The translations under genes were made by a program, and so were the position numbers. Positions 1 to 5,078 of a stretch of 5,142 bases of DNA are shown piece by piece (within the stretch, counting starts at the first letter, position 1; each line of letters starts with the position of its first letter). The stretch spans positions 20,944-26,085 of the forward strand of contig DJQK01000149.1 of the NCBI GenBank assembly GCA_002437575.1, given 5' to 3'. The notes below the pieces were generated by a model. It did no database searches. It was not told the DNA's origin and saw nothing but the letters and a program-made list of their open reading frames with translations. Source of the stretch: Clostridiales bacterium UBA6388. Lineage in GTDB: Bacteria; Bacillota; Clostridia; Oscillospirales; Oscillospiraceae.

Positions 1-439
1 CGGAGAGCTGGCTGGGATAGGCCTCGGCTCTGTCTGCAAGACCGACCTTTTTGAGAAGCTCGACGGCCTTTTCCTCCGCCTGCTCCTTCGGCATTTTCTT
101 GATGCGCATGGGAGCGACGGTGAGGTTTTTCATGACGTTCATGTTGTTGAACAGGTTGAACTGCTGGAACACCATGCCCATCTTCTGCCGGTGCAGGTCG
201 ATATTCTTCAGCTGGCGCTTGTCGCAGATGTCGGCGCCGTCAAAAAGAATGTGGCCCGAGGTCGGTTTTTCCAGCAGGTTCAGGCAGCGCAGGAACGTTG
301 ATTTGCCGCCGCCGGAGGGGCCGATGATGGAGACGACTTCGTTTTTATAAAAGGTCGTGCTGATGTCTTTCAAAACCTCCAGCTTGTGAAAGCTCTTGCA
401 GAGGTTCTGCACCTCGATCATAGTCTGTTTATTTTCCAT
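1..439 (-). CDS. Amino acid ABC transporter ATP-binding protein (partial, C-terminus outside window)
   Basis: This is the ATPase subunit of a polar amino acid (GlnQ/HisP-type) ABC importer. It binds the cytoplasmic face of the permease and powers transport by ATP hydrolysis. Only the first 146 residues are present, beginning MENKQTMIEVQNLCKSF. Visible motifs are the Walker A loop GPSGGGKST at residues 40-48 (GPSGSGKST is more usual, so one Gly replaces Ser), and the Q-loop VFQQFNLF at 90-97. The motif YPSQLS at the very edge leads into the ABC signature LSGGQ. Walker B, D-loop and H-loop lie outside the window, and the family is usually about 240-250 residues. The start overlaps the 3' end of the permease gene by 11 bp and is preceded by AAAGGAA eight bases upstream, so it should be co-transcribed and probably translationally coupled. 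Met7 is a possible but poorer start. The substrate cannot be read from the ATPase. Confidence 0.95.
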   Translation of the reverse strand, partial: MENKQTMIEVQNLCKSFHKLEVLKDISTTFYKNEVVSIIGPSGGGKSTFLRCLNLLEKPTSGHILFDGADICDKRQLKNIDLHRQKMGMVFQQFNLFNNMNVMKNLTVAPMRIKKMPKEQAEEKAVELLKKVGLADRAEAYPSQLS

Positions 440-1121
440 GCGACAGCTTCCTTTCTGCAAGCGATACGAGACGGCTGCTGATGAAGGTCAGAACGAAGTA
501 AATAAGCGCCGCCACAGCCAGACACTCGAGGCTCTTGTAGCTGAGCGCAATGACGTCGTTCGTGCGGAACATGAGATCCGCGATGCCGATGACGGAGACA
601 ATGGAAGACTCCTTGATGACCGTGACAAATTCATTGCCGAGCGCGGGAAGAATGTTGCGGATGGCCTGCGGCAGAACGACAAGGCGCATCGCCTCGCCGG
701 AGGAAAAGCCCACGCTCCGCGCGGCCTCGGTCTGGCCGTAGTCGACGGCCTGAATGCCCGAGCGGATGACCTCCGCGACATACGCGCAGCTGTTCATGCT
801 CATGGCGACGATGCCGGCGGCAAAGCGCGAGAAGTTCGGGATCCACGAGATATCGGGAATTTTGACGCCGATCATGGGAAGACCGTAGAAGATGAACATC
901 AGCTGGACCATAAGGGGCGTGCCGCGGATGAATTCGATGTACGCGACGGCCAGCCATTTGAGGGGCAGAATTTTCCCCATGCGCATGGTGGCCATCAGGG
1001 TGCCCAGGATCGTGCCGAGCAGGACGGAGAACGCCGCGATGATGAGCGTATTGACAACGCCCTGCGCAAAAAAGCTGGAATAGCGCTCGATGATCTTTCC
1101 GATCGTCTCAAAAAAAGTCAT
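429..1121 (-). CDS. Amino acid ABC transporter permease (HisM/GlnP family)
   Basis: This is the membrane subunit of a polar amino acid ABC importer, 230 aa, the usual length for the HisQ/HisM/GlnP family (binding-protein-dependent transport inner-membrane domain). Hydrophobic segments are visible at about residues 21-44, 55-63, 70-82, 99-117, 170-183 and 198-216. The family-typical stretch YIEFIRGTPLMVQL is at 61-74. The cytoplasmic EAA loop, which contacts the ATPase, is present as EAARSVGFSSGEAMRLVVLP at 132-151 with Gly138 and the terminal LP. There is only one permease gene, so a homodimer is expected. The ATG is preceded by AGGAGG with a 5-base spacer. The TAA stop overlaps the ATPase start by 11 bp. 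The gene follows the binding-protein gene after a structured 163-bp gap. The ligand is unknown. Confidence 0.95.
   Translation of the reverse strand: MTFFETIGKIIERYSSFFAQGVVNTLIIAAFSVLLGTILGTLMATMRMGKILPLKWLAVAYIEFIRGTPLMVQLMFIFYGLPMIGVKIPDISWIPNFSRFAAGIVAMSMNSCAYVAEVIRSGIQAVDYGQTEAARSVGFSSGEAMRLVVLPQAIRNILPALGNEFVTVIKESSIVSVIGIADLMFRTNDVIALSYKSLECLAVAALIYFVLTFISSRLVSLAERKLSHGK
448..454 (-). promoter_or_regulatory. Ribosome binding site of the ABC ATPase gene, inside the permease gene
   Basis: AAAGGAA on the minus strand lies 8 bases before the ATG at 439. It sits wholly within the last codons of the permease gene, which supports this start and tight coupling of the two genes. Confidence 0.75.
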
Positions 1122-1126
1122 GGGAG

Positions 1127-1132
1127 CCTCCT
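1127..1132 (-). promoter_or_regulatory. Ribosome binding site of the permease gene
   Basis: A consensus AGGAGG on the minus strand lies 5 bases upstream of the ATG at 1121. This fixes the permease start and shows independent translation initiation after the long gap from the binding-protein gene. Confidence 0.85.
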
Positions 1133-1178
1133 ATTTCTCTATAATTACGGCTTTGAACGGCCGCGCAAAGACAGGCTG

Positions 1179-1210
1179 CAAGGCTTCACCGCCAGCGCGG
1201 CGAAGCCTTG
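1179..1210 (-). promoter_or_regulatory. Strong RNA hairpin between binding-protein and permease genes
   Basis: On the minus-strand transcript the outer arms CAAGGCTTC and GAAGCCTTG (9 bp) continue through one G-U wobble into CCGC/GCGG, closing a four-base loop GCTG, for a stem of about 14 bp. On the plus strand the wobble would be an A-C mismatch, so the structure favours the sense RNA. No T-tract follows (the next bases are GCAGCCTGTC), so it is not a classical terminator. It more likely acts as an RNA stability or processing element, or slows read-through towards the permease gene. The structure is seen directly and the role is inferred. Confidence 0.6.
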
Positions 1211-1221
1211 TGATCGGTTCG

Positions 1222-1278
1222 AAAAACACTTTGGGGCGGCTGGCAGAACTGATTTCACGAGGCTCTGCCAGATGGCCC
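1222..1278 (-). terminator. Imperfect terminator/attenuator after the binding-protein gene
   Basis: Just downstream of the binding-protein stop, the minus-strand RNA can pair CTGGCAGA with TCTGCCAG (8 perfect bp, 16-base loop). The stem extends across a small internal loop to GGGC/GCCC. A TTTTT run (1222-1226) follows about 7 bases beyond the stem base. The long loop and the displaced T-run make this a leaky terminator at best. Partial termination here would give more binding protein than permease and ATPase, a common arrangement in ABC importer operons. A pure stability hairpin is the alternative. Confidence 0.5.
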
Positions 1279-1284
1279 TTTCTA

Positions 1285-2244
1285 TTACAGACCGAGGCTG
1301 GCGGCGAGCTCAACGGCATCGTCATAGGCCTTCTGGTAGCTGCCGTCGGAAACGACCTTGTCGATGACCTCGTTGACAGCGGCGACGAAGTCCTCGTTGC
1401 CCTTGGCGATGACGGCTGCCTTGCCGAAGGAAGCCTCTTCTGCGGTGAACTGGAAGTTGGAGACCTCAAGCTGGCCGTCGCTCGTTGCGACCAGAGCCTC
1501 GCCGACCGCCTGGTCAACAACAAAGCCCGCGATGTTGCCGTTCTGGGTTTCCAGAGCCAGCGCCGGATACTTTTCAAGCTCAAACAGCTCACTGTCGGGA
1601 AGCGCGGAGACGATCAGCTGGGACTGGATGGTGCCCTTCTGTGCGCCGACCTTCTGACCGGCCAGAGCTTCCTTGGTGGAGTACTTGTCCGCATTGCCGG
1701 TCTTGACGATGAGCAGCTGCGCACTGGTCTCATAAAGGTCGGAGAAATCGATCTCTTCGGCACGCTCCGGCGTCTTGGTGAACGCGGCGATGCCGATGTC
1801 GACCTGACCGGACTTGACAGCGGGGATGATGCCGTCGAACGCCATGTCAACGACCTCGAGCTCTACGCCGAGCGAATCGGCGATCTGCTGGGCCAGCCAG
1901 ATGTCACAGCCCGCGAAGTTGGCGTCGAGATCCTTGAACTCATACGGTGCATACTGCGCTTCGGTGCCGACGACCAGCTTGCCGCTGGCTTTGATCTTGG
2001 CCAGAAGGCCGTCAGATTCTTCGGTGGAAGCGGCCTCTTCGGAAGAAGATTCTTCGGAAGAAGCTTCCTCAGCGGCAGCGGCCTCTTCGGTGGTGGTCTC
2101 CGCCGCAGCTTCGGTGGTCTCAGCGGCGGTTCCGGTTTCAGCGGTTTCTTCGGCAGATTTGCTGGCGCAGCCTGCGAACAGACCCAGCGCCATCACGGCG
2201 CAAAGCGCAAGTGCCAAAAGCTTGGTTAAGGAATTCTTTTTCAT
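1285..2244 (-). CDS. Amino acid ABC transporter substrate-binding lipoprotein
   Basis: This is the extracellular, membrane-anchored solute-binding protein of the importer, 319 aa. Residues 1-25 are a lipoprotein signal peptide (MKKN charged start, hydrophobic core) ending in the lipobox LFAG before lipidated Cys26. Residues 27-78 form a low-complexity acidic linker rich in Glu, Ala, Ser and Thr. From about residue 80 the bacterial family 3 binding-protein domain runs to the end. Typical features are GTEAQYAPYEFKD near 93-105, AFTKTPERAEEIDFSD with Arg161 where the family's carboxylate-binding Arg lies, VGAQKGT near 199-205, and VVDQAV with Asp244 where the amino group is usually bound. These residues point to an alpha-amino acid ligand but do not say which one. 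The start at 2244 is chosen because it begins the signal peptide and follows an excellent ribosome binding site. The reading frame stays open upstream to 2457, but that stretch is AT-rich promoter DNA. The gene ends with tandem stops TAA TAG. Confidence 0.95.
   Translation of the reverse strand: MKKNSLTKLLALALCAVMALGLFAGCASKSAEETAETGTAAETTEAAAETTTEEAAAAEEASSEESSSEEAASTEESDGLLAKIKASGKLVVGTEAQYAPYEFKDLDANFAGCDIWLAQQIADSLGVELEVVDMAFDGIIPAVKSGQVDIGIAAFTKTPERAEEIDFSDLYETSAQLLIVKTGNADKYSTKEALAGQKVGAQKGTIQSQLIVSALPDSELFELEKYPALALETQNGNIAGFVVDQAVGEALVATSDGQLEVSNFQFTAEEASFGKAAVIAKGNEDFVAAVNEVIDKVVSDGSYQKAYDDAVELAASLGL
2011..2166 (-). repeat. Low-complexity acidic linker with imperfect 15-bp tandem repeats
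   Basis: This stretch encodes residues 27-78 of the binding protein, with 16 Glu in 52 residues and only one Lys. Ala, Ser and Thr fill most of the rest. At the DNA level the 13-mer TCTTCGGAAGAAG occurs at 2036-2048 and again at 2051-2063, a 15-bp (five-codon) period matching Ser-Ser-Glu-Glu units. Such repeats can change length by replication slippage. The segment probably acts as a flexible spacer lifting the binding domain off the membrane through the cell wall; that role is inferred. Confidence 0.7.
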
Positions 2245-2248
2245 AGTA

Positions 2249-2256
2249 CCCTCCTT
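2249..2256 (-). promoter_or_regulatory. Ribosome binding site of the binding-protein gene
   Basis: AAGGAGGG on the minus strand lies 4 bases before the ATG at 2244. It is near-consensus and decides the start in favour of the 319-residue lipoprotein. Its first base also lies in the inverted repeat at 2256-2275. Confidence 0.85.
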
Positions 2257-2275
2257 TGCATGAATACTCATGCAA
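2256..2275. promoter_or_regulatory. 20-bp inverted repeat abutting the binding-protein RBS (operator or RNA hairpin)
   Basis: The arms TTGCATGA and TCATGCAA are perfect 8-bp inverted repeats around a 4-base centre. The element lies in the inferred 5' leader, between the -10 box (2297-2302) and the Shine-Dalgarno, and its inner edge overlaps the first base of AAGGAGGG. As DNA it could bind a dimeric repressor just downstream of the transcription start. As RNA it would form an 8-bp hairpin touching the ribosome site. ATGAATA followed by TCAT loosely recalls ArgR/AhrC ARG-box halves, but not closely enough to name the regulator. Confidence 0.5.
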
Positions 2276-2296
2276 TGTTTATTGTTGATGTGTATG

Positions 2297-2324
2297 ATTA
2301 TACAGAAAAAATGAATTTTGTAAA
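2297..2324 (-). promoter_or_regulatory. Predicted sigma-A promoter of the ABC importer operon
   Basis: On the minus strand, TTTACA (2319-2324) is separated by 16 bases from a perfect TATAAT (2297-2302). Transcription would start near 2290, giving a leader of roughly 46 bases that contains the 20-bp inverted repeat and the ribosome binding site. The surrounding DNA is strongly AT-rich, unlike the flanking genes. Confidence 0.65.
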
Positions 2325-2332
2325 GACGCAAA

Positions 2333-2338
2333 ATTATA
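2333..2338 (-). promoter_or_regulatory. Second TATAAT box upstream of the ABC operon
   Basis: A second perfect TATAAT on the minus strand lies 36 bases upstream of the first. Both boxes sit in an identical TGTATAAT octamer. The best -35 candidate is TTCATC (2358-2363) at a long 19-base spacing, so this promoter is weaker than the proximal one or used only with an activator. Confidence 0.35.
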
Positions 2339-2395
2339 CAATAAACGAATGTATATCGATGAATAATTGTGAAATATTTTGCATATTCACCAAAA

Positions 2396-2412
2396 CCATC
2401 CGCGGGGAATGG
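2396..2412 (-). terminator. Possible weak terminator after the aminotransferase gene
   Basis: Just after the aminotransferase stop, the minus-strand RNA has CCAT, one bulged T, CC, a short loop, and then GGATGG followed by TTTT. The stem is only about 6 bp with a bulge, so termination is probably incomplete. Read-through into the ABC operon is possible. Confidence 0.3.
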
Positions 2413-2419
2413 ATTATTC

Positions 2420-3574
2420 TCAGAATTTGAGCGCCTCCATGCGGTCAAACGCCTCACGGAGCTTTTTCATATCCACCGTGCAGGCGATGCGGAAGTGGTC
2501 CTTTCCGGCAAGGCCAAAAACGTCTCCGGGCGAAACGAGAATGTGCGCCCGCTCCAGAAGCGCTTTGCAGAATTCCTTCGAGGAAAGGCCGGTCTTCTCC
2601 ACGCCCGGGAACAGATAGAACGTGCCCTTCGGCGCGACGAGGCTCAGGTACGGAATGTGTTCGACGCGCTGCGCCGAATATAAAACGCGATCGCGGTATT
2701 CTTTGATATAGCGCTCGCGGATGCGGCTGCGGTTTTCGAGCGCGGCGATGGCGGCTCTCTGCGAGATGGATGGGGCCGAGTAAATGAGCGCGCCGTTGAT
2801 CCGGTTCATCGTAGAGATAAGCGCCGGCTCTGCAATGACGATGCCCACGCGCCAGCCGGTCATGAGGAAGTTTTTCGAGAAGCTGTTGAGCGTCAGCGTG
2901 CGCTCGGCCATGCCCGGGAGCGTGCGCAGCGGGATGTAGTCGCCTTCAAAGAAGTAGGTCGTGTAAATTTCGTCCGCCGCGACGAGAAGATCGTATTCCT
3001 GCGCGATTTTGGAAAGAAGCTCGAGCGTTTCTCTTCCGTAGGCCATGCCGGTGGGGTTCGTGGGGTTATTGAAAATGATGGCCTTCGTCCTCGGCGTGAT
3101 GGCCGCGCGCAGGCGCTGTTCGGAAATGGCGTAATTTTCGGACGCATACGTCGGCACGTCGACGCACACGCCGCCGGCGAGCTCGATCTGCTCGCGGTAC
3201 ATGGCGAAGTACGGCGAAAAAACGAGGACCTCGTCGCCGGGGTTCAAAATCGCCATCATGCAAAGCGCCATGCCGAGGCAGCTCGACGCGGTGACGAGCA
3301 CGTGATCGGGGGCAAGCTCCTGCGAAAAATCCTCGCCCCATGCCTTGCAGACGGCGGCGATCAGCTCCGGATCGCCCTTCGGGTCTCCATAATGGGTGTG
3401 TCCGGCCTTCGCGTCGAGGTATGCCTTTTCAATGATGGCTTCGTCAGTGGTAAAGTCGGTATCGCCGATCGAAAGATCGATGATATCGTTGTATTTTGCC
3501 AGCGCCGCGGTATCGAGCGACAGGCCGCTGCCGGCGTGCTGAAAGCGTTCTGCGATATAATTTCTGATATTCAT
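2420..3574 (-). CDS. Pyridoxal phosphate-dependent aminotransferase, class I/II
   Basis: This is a 384-residue fold-type I aminotransferase that moves an amino group between an amino acid and a 2-oxo acid using PLP in the cytoplasm. Visible hallmarks are IGDTDF near 36-41 and NNPTNPTG at 169-176, with Asn173 expected to contact the PLP ring oxygen. AADEIY at 199-204 includes Asp201, the PLP-nitrogen partner. SFSKNF at 231-236 has Lys234 as Schiff-base lysine, TGWR follows at 239-242, and FRIAC at 361-365 has Arg362 as likely substrate carboxylate binder. Length is normal for the aspartate aminotransferase superfamily. The start is chosen at 3574 because ATGA overlaps the larA-family stop and AGGAGG lies 7 bases upstream. 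The open frame further upstream is inside the racemase gene. Substrate is not determinable; aspartate, aromatic and branched-chain specificities are all possible. The tight coupling to a 2-hydroxyacid racemase suggests linked 2-oxo/2-hydroxy acid chemistry. Confidence 0.93.
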   Translation of the reverse strand: MNIRNYIAERFQHAGSGLSLDTAALAKYNDIIDLSIGDTDFTTDEAIIEKAYLDAKAGHTHYGDPKGDPELIAAVCKAWGEDFSQELAPDHVLVTASSCLGMALCMMAILNPGDEVLVFSPYFAMYREQIELAGGVCVDVPTYASENYAISEQRLRAAITPRTKAIIFNNPTNPTGMAYGRETLELLSKIAQEYDLLVAADEIYTTYFFEGDYIPLRTLPGMAERTLTLNSFSKNFLMTGWRVGIVIAEPALISTMNRINGALIYSAPSISQRAAIAALENRSRIRERYIKEYRDRVLYSAQRVEHIPYLSLVAPKGTFYLFPGVEKTGLSSKEFCKALLERAHILVSPGDVFGLAGKDHFRIACTVDMKKLREAFDRMEALKF

Positions 3575-4857
3575 AACGATGCCTCCTGCGTGATATGCGG
3601 TACAACGGTCGCGCCGTTGGGGATGACATAAACGGACTTTCCGGCGAGGTCTGCCTCCTTCAAAAGAGCGCTCATATCCGAAAACGAGCGCATCCCCATG
3701 GGCCGGACGAGCGCGTCCGGGATCGAGGAATAGAGCAGGATCCTCTGCCGCTGCGCCTGCTCGCAGTTCTGGAAGAAGATATAGCCCGCGACGGTGAAGG
3801 CTTCCCGGAGGCGCTTTTCGATCGTGCCGTCGAGTAAATTTTTGCACCAGCCGAAATATTCCTCCGGCCCGCCGCCCTCCGGCGCTTCGATCATCAAAAT
3901 CAGCGTGCCGCCGGGCTTTAAGCCGGACTCGACGTTGTCGATCGTTTTCGTGCCCTGATAGAGCGAAATGTCCTTCGGAAAGCCGCCGCAGCTGGCGACG
4001 ATGGCGTCGGCCTGCGCGGGAACGTCGACCTGATAGATCTTGTTGACCAGCTTGCAGCCCTCCTCCCAGGACTTTAGATAATGCCCCGAGAAAATGGCCG
4101 TGAGCTGCATCTGCGCGTTCATGACGAGGTTGACCATGAAAAGGCTTTTGATCATTGCCGCCGCCTCGCACATATCCTCATGCAGAGGGTTATCCTTGAG
4201 AACGCCGTTTCCGATCTTGGGGTTCGAGCGAAGGCTATTGGGGTCGAGAGAGTAGGCGTGGTTGTGCCGGATGGTCTGAAGGCCCGCCACGCCGGGGAGG
4301 ATGCTCTTGCGTCCGCCGCCGAAGCCCGCCATGATATGATGCGTGCAGGCCCCGAGGCAGACCACAACATCTGCCATTGCGACGGTGTGGTTGATATAAA
4401 CGGGCGTGTCGTGCGCGGTCGTGCCGAGATAGACGAGATCATCCGCCTCGCAGTCGTGATTTTCTACGCGCACCTTGTCAAAGACCGCGTCTGTGACCAG
4501 CGTGCGGAGCTCTTTTTCATCGCCGCCCGGGTGCGTGCCGTTGGCTACGACGATCGTGAGCTTTTCATACGAAACGCCGCAGACCTCGTGCAGGTGATCG
4601 ACCAGATGCGGGATGACGAGATCCTGCCGCATCCAGAACCGCGACAGATCGCTCACCACGAGCGCGACCGAAGCGCCTGCCGGGATGGTCTCGGAGAGGG
4701 GCTTTGCGCCGATCGGACGGGCCAGACTTTCCAAAAGCGCTGCGCGGATATCTTCGATGGCAGGCGCTTCGTTTCCGTGCAGAACGGCCAGGACCGAGCC
4801 CTCGTCCAGCGGCACCGTGACGCTTCCTTTTCCGTATGCAAATTGATAATTTTTCAT
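3571..4857 (-). CDS. larA: LarA-family nickel-dependent 2-hydroxyacid racemase/epimerase
   Basis: This 428-residue protein belongs to the LarA family (DUF2088 N-terminal domain), which racemises or epimerises 2-hydroxy acids with a nickel-pincer nucleotide cofactor. Key residues are in place. SDLSR is at 69-73. THPGG at 108-112 has His109 as a catalytic base candidate. LGACTHHIMAGFGGGRKSILPG at 168-189 holds His173/His174 and Lys184, the lysine that carries the cofactor thioamide. His200 matches the nickel-ligating histidine. YQGTK at 300-304 has the Tyr-Gln-x-x-Lys spacing known from Lactiplantibacillus LarA. As I recall the L. plantarum numbering, Lys184, His174 and His200 coincide exactly. 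Length matches the family (about 425). Substrate could be lactate or another 2-hydroxy acid. No larB, larC or larE cofactor gene is in this window. Its stop overlaps the aminotransferase start by 4 bp (ATGA). Confidence 0.92.
   Translation of the reverse strand: MKNYQFAYGKGSVTVPLDEGSVLAVLHGNEAPAIEDIRAALLESLARPIGAKPLSETIPAGASVALVVSDLSRFWMRQDLVIPHLVDHLHEVCGVSYEKLTIVVANGTHPGGDEKELRTLVTDAVFDKVRVENHDCEADDLVYLGTTAHDTPVYINHTVAMADVVVCLGACTHHIMAGFGGGRKSILPGVAGLQTIRHNHAYSLDPNSLRSNPKIGNGVLKDNPLHEDMCEAAAMIKSLFMVNLVMNAQMQLTAIFSGHYLKSWEEGCKLVNKIYQVDVPAQADAIVASCGGFPKDISLYQGTKTIDNVESGLKPGGTLILMIEAPEGGGPEEYFGWCKNLLDGTIEKRLREAFTVAGYIFFQNCEQAQRQRILLYSSIPDALVRPMGMRSFSDMSALLKEADLAGKSVYVIPNGATVVPHITQEASL
3582..3587 (-). 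promoter_or_regulatory. Ribosome binding site of the aminotransferase gene, inside the racemase gene
   Basis: AGGAGG on the minus strand lies 7 bases before the ATG at 3574, within the last codons of the upstream larA-family gene. Together with the ATGA overlap it supports this start and translational coupling. Confidence 0.8.
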
Positions 4858-4865
4858 GTCTTCCG

Positions 4866-4869
4866 CCTC
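4866..4869 (-). promoter_or_regulatory. Weak ribosome binding site of the larA-family gene
   Basis: The short GAGG on the minus strand, 8 bases before the ATG at 4857, is the best Shine-Dalgarno match. It is clearly weaker than the sites of the other genes here. Confidence 0.5.
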
Positions 4870-4916
4870 GCTGCTACTATAATATAAATATCCTTGATAG
4901 AAATATCTTTTCGCGA

Positions 4917-4945
4917 ATTATATACGATACGGCATAGTTATGCAA
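4917..4945 (-). promoter_or_regulatory. Predicted promoter of the larA-aminotransferase unit
   Basis: On the minus strand a perfect TATAAT (4917-4922) lies 17 bases downstream of TTGCAT (4940-4945), a half-matching -35. Transcription would begin near 4910. A short inverted repeat GCATA-GT-TATGC (4932-4943) covers the upstream spacer and part of the -35, a plausible operator position. A further AT-rich TATTAT sits at about 4879-4884 without a good -35. Confidence 0.5.
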
Positions 4946-4959
4946 TCGGCAATAAGCAC

Positions 4960-4986
4960 AAAAAAGGAACTGCACAAAGCAGCTCC
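4960..4986 (-). terminator. Intrinsic terminator of an upstream minus-strand gene
   Basis: On the minus strand GGAGCTGC and GCAGTTCC form an 8-bp stem (one G-U wobble) around the loop TTTGT, immediately followed by TTTTTT. On the plus strand the wobble becomes an A-C mismatch and no T-run follows, so the terminator works in the minus direction. It implies a co-directional gene ending to the right, largely or wholly outside this window, and separates that gene from the larA promoter. Confidence 0.85.
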
Positions 4987-5022
4987 CGCATATGAAATGT
5001 CGATCTTGCGAGTTGTGTGAAC

Positions 5023-5078
5023 ACTGTAGGGGCAGACGACTCTGTCCGCCCCTTGGGAAGTAACGAATTTTCTACAGT
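5023..5078. repeat. Nested inverted-repeat (REP/MITE-like) intergenic element
   Basis: A GC-rich inner hairpin pairs AGGGGCAGAC (5028-5037) with GTCCGCCCCT (5044-5053) around a 6-base loop; its one mismatch becomes a G-U pair in minus-strand RNA. Around it lies a second inverted repeat, ACTGTAG (5023-5029) and CTACAGT (5072-5078). There is no T-run after the hairpin, so it is not a plain terminator. The GTAGGGGC...GCCCC pattern resembles, from memory, dispersed intergenic repeats in gut Clostridia genomes. Family membership is unverified without a genome comparison. Confidence 0.45.

Noticed and set aside
1151..1170. Small hairpin CTTTG/CAAAG near the permease ribosome site
   Set aside because: Only 5 bp with a 10-base loop, too weak to call.
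396..1367. Long plus-strand reading frame of 323 codons antisense to the permease
   Set aside because: It lies opposite a clear permease gene, crosses a structured intergenic gap, has no family motifs and is rich in Arg, Asp and Gly as expected for an antisense shadow in GC-rich DNA.
1090..2229. Long plus-strand reading frame of 379 codons antisense to the binding-protein gene
   Set aside because: Its Gly/Phe/Ser-rich tail is simply the complement of the Glu/Ala/Ser linker repeats. The minus-strand frame has a signal peptide, lipobox and binding-protein motifs.
2297..2311. CodY-like box overlapping the -10 of the importer promoter
   Set aside because: About 10 of 15 positions match the remembered consensus, which is expected by chance in such AT-rich DNA.
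2245..2457. N-terminal extension of the binding protein to a start at 2457
   Set aside because: The extension would translate AT-rich promoter DNA and overlap the aminotransferase gene, and would bury the lipoprotein signal peptide. The start at 2244 has a near-consensus ribosome site.
3575..4171. N-terminal extension of the aminotransferase into the larA-family gene
   Set aside because: The extra 199 codons are an out-of-frame reading of the racemase gene. The 384-residue form has the normal family length and its own ribosome site.
4081..4887. Plus-strand reading frame of 268 codons antisense to the larA-family gene
   Set aside because: No recognisable motif and fully explained by the opposite-strand gene, which has intact catalytic residues.
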